A DNA stretch of 64,000 nucleotides, taken from Balanoglossus misakiensis. Its lineage: Eukaryota; Hemichordata. The notes below the pieces were generated by a model, which saw only the letters and a program-made list of their open reading frames with translations, was not told the DNA's origin and ran no database searches. This document shows positions 12,139 to 23,215 of the stretch, one piece after another; the stretch's first letter is position 1; each line of letters starts with the position of its first letter. Location of the stretch: NCBI GenBank assembly GCA_040954595.2, contig CM082587.2:11470001-11534000 (forward strand), read 5' to 3'. A program made the position numbers and the translations under genes.

Positions 12139-13151
12139 GAAGAAATGCACAAATCATTACACAGGCACACATGTATATAAAATTGAATAAAGAAGTACAC
12201 CACACACCCGAGGTGGACTTTAGTGTTATTTTAATATACCGTTCATATTTGTCAAAAACAATCACTACTCAAAGATAACTGTCAAAAACAGCGTCAAGGA
12301 CACTGGTCCCATTTAGGGATTAATCAAGAAAAAGTCTACACTGAAGTACATAGACAGACAGACACACACACACATAGAGAGAGATCAATGGGCAAACACT
12401 GACCCATAAGCTGCTAATGGCACGTGTACTGTACATACACCAAATAGAACAGCCAAATTCCGAAATACCTACGATTTGATTCCATTACAATTTTAAAGAA
12501 CCCCATCCCATTAACTCACAACTTAAATTCTAAAGTACATTTGTAATCAGCCCAACACTTTGAGAAATATAGTTTTTTCAAATCAAAATTGGAAAGTATG
12601 CACCATAAATACAAGATATTGCCCCCACAAAATATTGACACTTTCATCATAGATTTTGTAAATCATTATGAGAACACACCTGGTAACCTGCAAATCAAAT
12701 TTAAAAGCAATGGGGGTAGAGGGTTCTGAGAGTTTGGACCAAAAATGGCAAAAATCACCCCAAAATATACTATTGAATTCTTACCATGATTCAAAAAAAA
12801 AAAAAAATGAAAAACCTCTACACACCCTCAAATGATTTTTGTTATGAATTTGAAAAGTTTTTTTGTAAAAGAAGATTTTGGGAAAAAGATAAAAAATTCA
12901 CCAAAATTAGTCATTTTATGATATCACCACAAAAAAATCTATATGATGTCTCAATAAAGTACACACCACTTTGCAAAGCAATCTGACCAATAATTAAGTT
13001 ACCGAGTTTTGACCAAATTCCCATTTTCCCAGCTAAAAAGACAAAATCCCGCAGAATACAACAGATTGATAACTGCGTTTTGAAATGTACATTAATTAAC
13101 ACAGAAAGACAAGAATGGGAAAAAGAGTTAAAAGACAATGAAAATATCAAC

Positions 13152-16100
13152 TCATAAGTTGAGTTTTTGACAAATTAAGCCCAAAACTTGTTCTGCATGA
13201 TCGATTTGCAGGTTCTTGAACTGTTTTATGTGCTGGTGCATGAACTGGAGAACCACATTCACACTAACTTCTGATGCTTCAAATGCAGTTAATAATCTGT
13301 TGTACTCAGTGGGATTTTGTCTTTTTAGGGCCACTAGATGGAATGGGTTTGTCCGACGCTTTTTTTTTGGAATTGGGCAACTGAGCACCAGGTCAAGAAG
13401 GTCCCCTGATTTCTTCATTTGGTGGAGTTTCTTCAGGGTTGCCAGCTCTTGTTGCAGTTCTTCATCATCTTGAACTTTTCTGGTCTTCCTTCCTGACCGT
13501 TGACTGCGGCGTGGCGGTAGTGATGCTGGTTGTTGGGTTTGTGCTGCTGGTGGTGATTCTGGCTGTTGGATTTGTGCTGCTGGTGGTGATTCTGGCTGTT
13601 GGATTTGTGCTGCTGGTGGTGATTCTGGCTGTTGGATTTGTGCTGCTGGTGGTGATTCTGGCTGTTGGATTTGTGCTGCTGGTGGTGATTCTGGCTGTTG
13701 GATTTGTGCTGCTGGTGGTGATTCTGGCTGTTGGATTTGTGCTGCTGGCTGTTGCTGTGGTAGTGTGTAAGACACTGGTGATAATTCTGCACTTGTGTTG
13801 ATGGAACTGTTGGCTGATGGAGTTGCTGGCTGGGGTGATGGGTGAATGGGATGTGAACCTGAAAAGAAAATGAAATATAGAAGTGTATTGGTTGACATTA
13901 TTCAATAGTTTTACTTAAGTCATCAGAACACAGGTAAAACATAAAAATTAAAAACCTATTGACTACATAATGGCTTTTACCCCTTTTTACAGACACATAG
14001 CAAAATTTGGTATTTTTTAACACTGAGGTATCCCTCTCTCAATACAAGAAGTACATGAAACAACCACTGAACAAAGGTTAAACTATAATAATTGTCCTAG
14101 TCACATTTAAATGACTATGTGTATTCAAATACAAAATCATTAACACCATTATTATTAAATAATTATTATATTATACCGTATATTGATGGTGTAAATCACG
14201 CTATTTGATTGGTCGAGACACGACACGTGACCGTGATATATTAGCCATATACCACAGTCATATATCATAGTCAAAGAAAATGCCTTTTTAAAATGTTATA
14301 TGCAAAGTTTCAATATACTGGCATAATATAATAGCAATAAAACACCCCAGCCATGGTATACCACTCGATTTTGACCAGTTCAACTCCATATACGCACTCG
14401 CTATCGCTCGTGCGTATATGTCGTGAACTGGTCAAAAATCTCGTGGTATACCATGGCTGGGGGTGTTTTATTGCTTAAGTAATTGCAAAATTCATAATGA
14501 CAATGATAGCAATCAAACTGACCAGAGTGGAACAAACTGCTTGTAACAGGAGAGATAAATACTGAATGGACAGATAAAGAGTGATTGTTTTGATTAAAGG
14601 ATTGTAAGCAAGAAATTCAGTCTGTATCTCTCCAGTTACAACCCGTTTTCCCCTGTTGGTTGGCTTGTTGTTTAAGTATATTTAAGTATATTTAAGTTTG
14701 CTAAGACATATTAAATCACGATCACTCCACCACATGGTCGAGGTTAAACATAGAACTTGGAGAGGTTTCACTGTGATAAAGAAAGTAATACATTGTAATA
14801 GGGATATTTCTTACCAAGATCCTCAAAATTTATTGTACTCAGATCTTGTGTGAGGTAGTGAGGATCTGATTCATGCTGTATGAATGATAGCACTGCTCCA
14901 ACTTCTGTGTTTGTGCCTTTATAGAGAAAAGATGAAAATGACCTTTGTAAATATTGTAGAACTAAATTGGGTAAATGTACACATACACATGACTGAAAAT
15001 GCCAAACGTTAAAAACACAAAATCCACACTGACGGCTCAAGAGGTCAGTACACCACGTATCGTCTAGTATTGAAAGTTGTTGTTTAAGTACAGTCTACTT
15101 TAACGTTTTAGACGATACTAGACTCTAGTATCGATAGTATCGATACTATCGGATATTTTTGAGGTCCGACATAGTCGGGAAGCAGGCAAAGTTGTTGTTA
15201 AAGTGCAGTCTACTTTAACGTTTTAGACGATACTAGACTCTAGTATCGATAGTATCGATACTATCGGATATTTTTGAGGTCCGACATAGTCGGGAAGCAG
15301 GCAAAGTTGTTGTTAAAGTACAGTCTAGTTTAATGTTTTAGACGATACTAGACGATAAATATCCGATATCGTATAAATGTGCAATGTCGCGCTGTCCTCT
15401 ATTTTTGCGCTGTTACTTTTCTCGGAGCACACTCAATATAAAATTGTCACGTATCGTATGGTGCATTCAAATGTATTAGATCCTGAAAATTGCCAGCGGA
15501 ATCATATAAACCTACAAAATGATGTCAGTTGGCTTATACACAGTTCCTCCACAAACATAACTAACATATCGGGAAAATCATAGATAGTAGGGCGACTGCC
15601 GCTTGCTTCCAAGGGGAAAAAACGCAACTCTAAGGTGGTCACGTGACCATAATGCGCATCCTACAGCTAATCCCCTCATTCGCACGTCCGAACAATGGGC
15701 GATTCCCGACCGTCTTTCTTGAGGGACTGTGGCTTATAAATTTGACATAGGTGAATTCGACACGACAAACCCAAGTCCAAACTCCCGACAGTGTCTCACA
15801 TGACACGTACGATGCATCGCAAACAGCAAAAAAAAAAAAAAACAAAAAAAAACAAGAAAAGCGCAACAAGTGATGATATCGAGGAATTTACTTCGAATTT
15901 GAATCTGCACGAATAATTTTACTGTATGATGCGAATAGAACAAAAATGTATGTACTGGACCCTGGTGTATGATTTTTACATTTTCTTTTTTACAGTCAAG
16001 GCTAAAAACATTTACCTTGTAGACTATGACTCTTCACGATCTACATTATAGTTGCAATAAAAGACACGCTTACCTATAATAGAATGCCCAGCAATATCGT

Positions 16101-17277
16101 TTTCAGGTTGTGGATATTGGGTTGCACCCTCACCAGTCGGACAATCAGTTGGCCTACTGACTTCATTATTGCCTGAGAAAAATTGGGCAATATCGCTTTC
16201 AAGTTGTGGGTCTCGGGTAACCGCTGCACCCTCACCAGTCGGACAATCAGTAGGCCTACTGTCTTCATCATCGCCTGTGAAAAAGTGAGAACAAGTTTAG
16301 TAAGCCAAAATATTCTCACTGTTTTGCAGAGAAGTACTTACCAAGAGACCAGCTGAACAAAATTAAAAACCACTTTTAACAAAAAAACGTCATTTTCGGT
16401 ACTGTGGTTAATTAAACTTTGTCAGTCGATGTTCGTTTTCAAGGCCTTCATCTCAAAAGAATGTATAGCTCGTGTAAAACGGATGATTTTGTTTATTGCT
16501 GAATCTATACATTCTCAGGAGTAATGTCTAGCAAACTTTCACCATTCTAATTAAATAACCGTTTAAATGGTACGTACCTGTCAACTCGACCTGTCCATAA
16601 TACTGGTAACATGACTTAGCAACGTCTTTCATGCGCGTGACCCACGAAGACGTTGAAGCAACCACTTTACCGGGCCGACTGGGGTTGCAGTACGGTGTTT
16701 CGGCTGGCCACCATACTGGCTTCATGTCTGGTCTGTCCCACAAAGGTTGGGCACGATTTGTGGTGCATTTTACCAATGCTGGTAAAAGTTCTCTTACATC
16801 ATAGTAAGTGAACGAAGAGAGCTTCTTCTTATGGTGGTTTCTTAGATCTGGCAGTACGCTTTCTGGGGGTTGTTGATCATTATCATCACTAGGATGCGCT
16901 GGTACAGTCAGAAATGTTGAAACGTTTGCTTCAAGGGTTCTGGCAAGTGGCTGGGTGCCATGGATGACAAAAATCCGTTTCTTGGTGACGGGATCGAAAA
17001 ACGTTGCAACAACTGCAGCTTCAATCTGTGTTTTCGTGTGAAATTTGTCAAAGTGTGCAGTCAGTGACTGCCACTGTTGCCTTTGGTACTTCTTTGGGAA
17101 CTGCATCATGACATAGAGAAGATCGGACAGCCCGGACAAGTGAAAAATAAAAGTCTTTTGTCCGACGGGCAAGTGACCTTTACCCTGTACTAAACGTGCG
17201 AGAACAGGTGTGTTTAACACTAATTGTATGCAAATTGCCGCGTAGAATGGTGTTTTATACCAAAACGCGCTCCCCAC
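13152..17277 (-). CDS. NRF1 (EWG/P3A2)-like DNA-binding protein encoded by the KDZ transposon
   Basis: Exons on the minus strand: 17277(or 17276)-16578, 16274-16074, 14916-14815 and 13858-13152. Every junction is phase 1 and the spliced frame is about 569 codons. Residues about 87-232 resemble the NRF1 DNA-binding/dimerisation domain: AAVVATFFDP, then a VRELLPALVK helix, KPVWWP (186-191), P-x-x-N-P, a W-anchored helix and KSCYQYYGQVEL. NRF1, EWG and P3A2 bind GC-rich palindromes as dimers. After it come a duplicated Cys/Pro-rich segment (exon 2), 11-residue Gln/Pro repeats, basic stretches (RRSQRSGRKTRK, PKKKRR) that could be nuclear signals, and a helical C-terminus. The apparent first codon is GTG next to an acceptor-like ttttag, so a 5' exon may be missing; the first ATG is residue 57. 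A transposon-end or host-promoter binding role is inferred. Confidence 0.72.
13528..13760 (-). repeat. 33-bp coding minisatellite in the NRF1-like gene
   Basis: The 33-bp unit repeats about six times without change and encodes AAQIQQPESPP on the minus strand, with a diverged copy at each end. The near-identity points to recent expansion by slippage or unequal exchange. Open frames on the opposite strand here are shadows of this repeat. Confidence 0.9.
14333..14475. repeat. Palindromic MITE-like fold-back element in an intron of the NRF1-like gene
   Basis: The arms 14333-14396 (agcaataaaacacccc...) and 14410-14475 (...ggggtgttttattgct) are near-perfect reverse complements around a short loop. 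It sits between the third and fourth exons of the NRF1-like gene. It has no coding capacity. A fold-back MITE is the simplest reading; the flanks do not show a clear target duplication. Confidence 0.7.
15076..15370. repeat. 115-bp tandem repeat, about 2.5 copies
   Basis: Copies begin at 15076, 15191 and 15306 with gttgttgtt(t/a)aagt. Each contains the self-complementary core ctagtatcgatagtatcgat. The third copy is truncated and partly inverted at its end. The repeat lies in the second intron of the NRF1-like gene. The first two copies differ at only a few bases. Confidence 0.9.
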
Positions 17278-17293
17278 TAAAATATCTCACAGA

Positions 17294-17480
17294 AAAGTTC
17301 TAGGTCGACGCTTCGTGTCTGTTGATGAGCTACAGACGGTCCTCAACGAAATCGAGGCTACCCTAAACGATCGTCCCTCACCCATCTTTCGTCAGATTCC
17401 GAGGATCTTCCACCTTTGACCCCTTATTACATCGCCGTCCTATCACCACATTACCATACTACACCGTTGATGATAGCGAG
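17294..17480 (+). pseudogene. BEL/Pao integrase C-terminal remnant
   Basis: Translation gives KVLGRRFVSVDELQTVLNEI followed by EATLNDRP, the conserved integrase/DUF5641 boundary of BEL/Pao elements. It is the same motif as in the 42423-43340 fragment (TLGRANLTFDEL...EIEAVLNDRP). A frameshift near 17388 moves the reading to a second frame (DLPPLTPYYIA). The piece is short and broken. It lies immediately upstream of the NRF1-like gene's first visible exon, so it may have displaced that gene's 5' end. Confidence 0.7.
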
Positions 17481-19348
17481 CTAAATGACCCAACTTTCGG
17501 CAATAAGAACGCGAACTGGCAAGACTAACATACCAGACCTATTATAAAACTATATCATTTGAGTGCTGCACTGAACGAACGTACGATATTTCGGTACATT
17601 GGCCTATAATTATGAATATGTGTGAGTTGTTGTAACCACGAACTTAATCAATTTCTGATAACTTTAAGTCTCGCCCGACATCACGGCCTTGAATGGCGTT
17701 ACGGTGTACAAGTCTGTGTGCTGGTCACCGGGTGACGACCTTATCGGTAGGAAGTTGTTCGAGAAAAAACTGCAAAATGAATATCATATATGGAGTAGGC
17801 CTACAACTTGGGAAAGCAAAAGGTTGTCAACTAAGATGTCAGTCAACAAGGTTTTAAAATTTGTTTCTGTTGAGCGCTATAACAGAGTTCACAAATGTAG
17901 GCAATAATGATCTCCACAAGTTCTTCAGTCAACACGCTACTCTCATGGAATAAAACCACAGAAAAATACTAGTAGTCAAATTGTCTGTGATAAAACGAAC
18001 AAGGCAATAACTGAAAACAGGTGTAAATGTTGTTCGTTTTTCTCACTCCGATTATCGAGCTATTAGTGCTTTTAACCATTCTACTCGGGAGGAAATACCA
18101 CCGTGAGATATAACTTCCACAGTATTTGTCCACAGTGATTATTTATGTTTTAACTCGGTCGAATGTGACGATGAAGTCTTAGTTGAACTTAAATTTCTGT
18201 GCCAGTAGGTATACTTTTAGCATAAGTATTGCATCCGATGGGTCATCATTCTAAATGAGACTGCTTATAAAATGAAACGGTCTTATAAGTTTATTTTCCC
18301 TTCTACCGACTCATCCTACATGTCAACCCGATCATAGAGAAATATTAGTTGAGTGGCGCAGATTGCCTTGCGCAAAATGAGCGTACCGATGAACCCCGCC
18401 CAGACCGATTCACATAGAGCATCTTAGCATCACGTAGACATGAAGGAAAACCCTTATCAGTAAAACAAAATGAACCCAAAGAATACAACACATAATAAAA
18501 ATCTCACAAAAAGGGTCAAATAATCGCGGTTTTATCACGTGAGCCCAAAAACATTTCAAGATTAGGCACAAATGCAAACGTATACACGAAGAAAACGGCA
18601 TTTCAAACGAGATTAAAAGCAGAAGCGAACGTAATACAGTACGAAGTATGTACATGTGTAGGCATCGGGGGCACCCCAAATAAGATAATAAATAAACGAC
18701 AAACACTATTGGATATGTTAGGTTTTTATTGGTACAACCTTGAAAAAAATAATTGTCGCAATATGATTGACAGGATCACAGTCACTCCAGGATGAACGAC
18801 AAAATGATGCAACACCATTAACATTTTTATCAGCAAACATTTTATTTTAGTCCCGGTGTTGTGCCGAATTCGGCACCATGCCGAATACGTCCCCGCGCAT
18901 GCCTTGACAAACAAACCATGGCTTCTAAGGGATAAGATCGGCAGGTAAACCTGCCGATTTCAGCCCCGTTGCCGATTAAGACCCCAACTAAAGTCATGTT
19001 AACTATTGAAAGCTAAAAGTGATGGTTTCGGCCTAAATGGGTGAATATCTGCCCATGGCCCTGATTTGTTGGTGGAATGAAATTAAATCCTTGCGGTAAT
19101 GCAATGTCCAAGTTTACAGTGCAGTACAATGTACATTCATGCACAGCCTTACATGCACGTTGGATGGCAAAACTTTCACACAAGAAAATGCAATATTTCA
19201 GACACATGTTACTGATGACCCGAGCTTTTACTCTTACATAAGTTTGCGTGCATGAACCATGTTTTGGTTTGCAGTGGAAATTCTAGTCGAAACTACTGCC
19301 AACTTAGGGGAGGCATCGGCCGCGCGGTAAGGGCCTGGTCAGAATTAA

Positions 19349-19452
19349 CAAGGGGGGAGGGCCGGTGCGATTGGGGGGAGGGTCACCATTTCTCATGCAA
19401 CGGTTTGGGGGAGGGCCGCTACGTTTTGGGCACTTGTCAAGGGGAGGGTCAT
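19349..19452 (+). repeat. G-rich cluster with quadruplex potential
   Basis: Four or more blocks of 'GGGGGGAGGG' or 'GGGGGAGGG' are spaced 20-45 bp apart and separated by otherwise unrelated sequence. The pattern could form G-quadruplexes. I have no evidence of function. Confidence 0.5.
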
Positions 19453-19636
19453 TAATTTTTGTGCAAGGATGACACCGATAATGTCAAAAATTTGAAGTGT
19501 TACAGAGAAATCCTGAAAAGAGACTTGCGCTCATATAGGCACTCCTGTATGGATGTATTGACATCCCTTGTACTACAAAATACATCACACAACTCACAAA
19601 ACATACACATGTACCAGTATGTGATCTTAAACCCCC

Positions 19637-19658
19637 TAACCCTAACCCTAACCCTAAT
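19637..19658 (+). repeat. Short interstitial telomere-like repeat (CCCTAA)n
   Basis: About 3.5 tandem copies of TAACCC occur here and are followed directly by ATTAGGG, the opposite orientation. It is too short to be a chromosome end. It may have been captured during break repair or arisen by chance. Confidence 0.6.
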
Positions 19659-21746
19659 TAGGGTCCAACGGGCATTAGGGGACCTGAGATTTCGGGCTCT
19701 AACCCTACTGCCTTGCCAATGTTTTTTTTACCCCTCCTTTTGATACAATGTAGGTAAACATGTAAACAACAACAACAAAAAATATCAACAAAAACAAGTC
19801 AACCCTTCCATGTTTTTTAAGGTCGAGTCCCCCAATGCCCAACTTATGTCTTGTTTGGCCAAAAAAAGAGGGTTAGAAAAAATTGTTTGGATTTATTTTG
19901 TTATCTTTTAGGTTGTTGTTATTGATTTTGGTCCCCTGTCTAACCCCAGCCTTTAAAAAAAAACATTTTTAGAAAGGCCAAAAAAATGCCTTGGTGGGTA
20001 TATGCAAGTTGCTCCAGACGGCAAGTCCAAATTGTGCATGGACGGATTTCTTGGTAGGTACTTTTAAATTTTACATAAACCATAACAAACTATATATTTT
20101 CAGAAAGGTCTCGGCGAGTTTTATAACATACTAAAATTTGACCAACTTTGAACTTGACCTTGAAAAGTTATTGCGGAAAAACCTATTGAAAAAAACATAC
20201 TTTTTAGGGTACGCGGTGTCACCCCCTTAATATAGTTGGAAACCACTGAAAATTACAGGATAGATTGATAATAAGTTGTTTTAATGTGGTGTGGTGAAAA
20301 AATTTTGAAATTCGAAGGTCAAGGTCAACTTCGCCATTGCTTATAGTTGTTGGTTTACCTATGTCGGATTTCATTATCCTTTGACCTTTGACCTCGAAAT
20401 TTGGTACACAAGTAGAGTGTCTATCTATAAACTCTTGACAAAAGTTACATTTAAATATTTTAACATAAAAGCACTTTTTTGACCAAAAAGCAAACTTCTG
20501 TAAATTAGCTGTAAATTAGCTTTTTTTTAATATACACTTTGCTTTTTTAAGATTATTTTTTTATTTTAAGCATTTCAAAGATGAAACTTTCCAGAAACCA
20601 TCATGAGATGTTCTAGAATATAAAAAAGTTTACACTTTTGAGATTGGACGCCATTAAGTATTCCAAATGTTGTTGCAAAATAGACTGAAATAATGCCCAT
20701 AGACTTAACATGTATAAAAACAAAAGAATAATTTTTTTGGACACTTGGAAATTTTTTTTTAATGTATTTGTTTTGTCTTTTATATATGATATAGAGTAGT
20801 AATTGCTCTATTCAAAACACTATTTGGTTTAAAGATCTGATTTCATTTAGTCTTTTATTTTAATTTATTCTATTGTAATTATGCATGTTCAAGTATAGGG
20901 AAAATATTCAGTTTTGAGGTTAAGTTTGCATTACTTTTAACACACTTAAAATCGACGGTCCCAGACCTCGGACCACAGGTGCTCGTGGACTTGTGCTGTC
21001 ACAGGGGAGATATTCAGAATACTAGCAACAAATGCCAAACTAGCAACACCGGCTTTCTTTGAGGGGGCAACCGGCTTTCTTTGAGGGGGCCTACACGTTA
21101 TCTCTAAAATTGAACGTATATGTACAAGAGAGGTTTAATAGCGATGCCAAGAAGAAGAAAAATACCAAGACAAGAGCATGACAACAGAAGTTTCAATAGT
21201 TTATTTGGCACATAAAAGGCGAAAATTGCGTGCACACTGTACAGACATCGCATATAAAATAACAACACATTTTGATGAGTTTTACCGTGTGTTTTCGGAA
21301 CGCGAATGCATATAGCAAGGAGAAGACACGGAACGTGCACACGTACATACGCATGGCCTTTGTTTCTAGCTCGTGTTCATGAAGCTGCAGCCTGTCATAT
21401 GGGTGATGGCACATACATGCTCTGCAGACATCACGTTTTTTGCAGTGCATTCATCCTGTGAACATGTCATAGTCCTGCCCGGAAAATCGTTTGCGTGGAT
21501 TTTGATTTGCAAACGCGTCGCACGTCAACAGTGCGATCTTGTATCAATGAATGACCTTGACGTCATAACACGGGTTTTCCGGAACAAGCATAGACGGGAT
21601 AACTCACTTCCCGCTCGAATTAGAACGCAAAGATGTGCATATGGCGTGAGTGCAGCGACAGTCTCCAGCGAAATTGTTGCGCGATGGGATGTGATCCGAC
21701 ACGCAGGGAACGGACCTTGCTCTGTTGGTCATTGGGTTTACCACTT

Positions 21747-21980
21747 ACGAATGCAACATCAGGACAGTAGAAAATGTCGATTGTGGGTGGTTGATCGCCC
21801 GATCATTTATTATTTTCAACGCCCGAATGTCGTCGGACATCGTCAAAAACACGATCGACCTCCTCGAAATGCAACATGAAAGTAGAAAATGTCGATCGTG
21901 GGTGGTTGATCGCCCGATCATTCGCCCGAATGTCGTCGGACGTTGTCAAAAACACGATCGAACTCCTCGAAATTCAAATG
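21747..21980 (+). repeat. 115-bp subterminal tandem duplication, right end of the KDZ element
   Basis: The block starting cgaatgcaac and containing agtagaaaatgtcgat recurs with a 115-bp offset (21766 and 21881). The second copy has a small internal deletion and point differences. Its place just inside the right inverted repeat suggests a subterminal protein-binding region. Confidence 0.75.
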
Positions 21981-22025
21981 TAATCAAAGCCAAGGGTCCT
22001 CCCACATCTTGTGCAGTGTGCGTAT

Positions 22026-22144
22026 TCCCGCAGAGTCGAATATATTGCATTGTGCGTGAATTCCCGCAGAGTGCCATTTATTGCACTGTGCGTGTCCCGC
22101 ACTTTGGCCCCTCACTCTTGTCTTTTCGACACCCTTAAATACCT
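22026..22144 (-). repeat. Right terminal inverted repeat of the KDZ transposon
   Basis: This is the exact reverse complement of 5612-5730 over 119 bp. Outside it the sequence reads g-CACTGGT, matching CACTGGT-g outside the left arm. Confidence 0.95.
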
Positions 22145-22520
22145 GCACTGGTTAACATTCAATGTATTGCGGCAGCAGACCAATGATTTTCTTGCACGAA
22201 GGGAGTATGGTACCAGCAATAATCAGAGATCAGGCTTCTTTGCCGTTCAACAGTTCCTACTTCAGTCGTGACGTTGCAACTGAACGTTCAGTATGGGGGT
22301 TGGCCCGCAGGTGGCCGTGGGGGTTATCAGATCGCCCGTAATGGCACGCAGCTTCATGCAGCTGTATGGGACCAAAATAATACGCCCGATTCGGGGGTCA
22401 CCTGTGACACCTGCGTAACTCAATTATGTGCATGCGTAATTGTGGGGTCAATGAAAGGGATGCTAGTGTGGTATTTGTTGCAAATGGATCAATATGAAGT
22501 CCGATTTTCCTGTCAAGTTA

Positions 22521-23030
22521 GGCTGCATTCACAAACACCTCAGGAGGGGGGGGGGGGCAGGAGAATTGAGGCGGGGATTTGAAATAATTTTGGGACTGAA
22601 AGGGCGGGGACTTGAAAACTTTGACGACTAAATATTTATTTTGAGTCCACAAAAATGCAGTTTCGCGCCCTTTATTTTACAAAATTTTCTAATTAAATGC
22701 AGCTTTGAGCTCTGTATTTTATAAAATTGTCTTACGTGCACCCCCTCCCAAACCCACCCCCTTCAATTCTCGGTTTACAATGTCTCCCAACACAGGATAC
22801 AAATACTTAAAAAATGGGAGCGCTGTTTTTCTTTTTTTACAAGATAGATACTAGGTGATGTGTTTTGCTCTGTGAAAGAAAATGGGGAGGGGGGATTTCA
22901 AAATTTTGGCAGTTCGGAAGGGGGGGATTTGAAATTTTTCTGGTTGTGTACGGGGGGCATGTGAAAATTAGCGGTAAAACAAATTGAATTCTCCCCCCCC
23001 CCCCCTCAATAGGTGTTTGTGAATGCAGCC
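22521..23030. mobile_element. Harbinger-type MITE 1, 510 bp
   Basis: The terminal inverted repeats start GGCTGCATTCACAAACACCT and the flanks are TTA at 22518-22520 and 23031-23033. A 3-bp TWA duplication is characteristic of PIF/Harbinger. Inside are poly-G and poly-C runs next to the ends and no coding capacity. The interior matches MITE 2 in reverse orientation. Confidence 0.85.
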
Positions 23031-23215
23031 TTATGGGCGATCTTATGTGACATTTCACCTACTTTTGCTTAGTGAGCATCCACAGCAGATGCATGCAGCT
23101 TTGGCGTGGGGGGGGGGGGGGCATATACGGATGGGACCATAAAGATATACCAAAGGCGGGGTCACCTGTTGCACCTGCCTAAGTCATTGATTTTGTACAT
23201 TTAATTGGACACTAA

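Larger units (their letters stand above)
11192..13151. other. Intergenic stretch between the convergent KDZ and NRF1-like genes
   Basis: Apart from the stem-loop and AATAAA candidates I see no gene. The stretch holds a short CA/GA microsatellite (12358-12385) and AT-rich sequence. It should contain the 3' untranslated regions of both genes. Confidence 0.6.
17481..21740. other. Non-coding right half of the KDZ transposon
   Basis: I recognise no gene here. Visible items are a GGGGGGAGGG cluster (19349-19452), a short telomere-like run (19637-19658), poly(A/T)-rich stretches and scattered 'gacctttgacct' motifs (20150-20400). A 5' exon or promoter of the NRF1-like gene may lie in this stretch but I cannot place it. 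Confidence 0.5.
5612..22144 (+). mobile_element. KDZ-class DNA transposon, 16.5 kb, with transposase and an NRF1-like passenger gene
   Basis: Exact 119-bp inverted repeats lie at 5612-5730 and 22026-22144. Immediately outside them, separated by one base on each side, is the direct repeat CACTGGT (5604-5610 left, 22146-22152 right), which looks like a target-site duplication. Between the repeats lie two convergent spliced genes: a KDZ transposase (+, 5834-11191) and an NRF1-like protein (-, 13152-17277). KDZ (Kyakuja-Dileera-Zisupton) elements such as fish Zisupton are known to have long inverted repeats of around 100 bp and 8-bp duplications. The identical arms and intact transposase frame suggest recent mobility. 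The element also carries a BEL remnant, a palindromic MITE and tandem repeats. Confidence 0.85.

Noticed and set aside
13439-13801. Hydrophobic 120-codon frame with repeated valine/leucine blocks
   Set aside because: It is the opposite strand of the 33-bp minisatellite of the NRF1-like gene; the spliced minus-strand model explains the region.
21373-21879. 168-codon open frame on the + strand
   Set aside because: It has no recognisable motif and overlaps the 115-bp subterminal repeat. No splice sites or homology cue support it.
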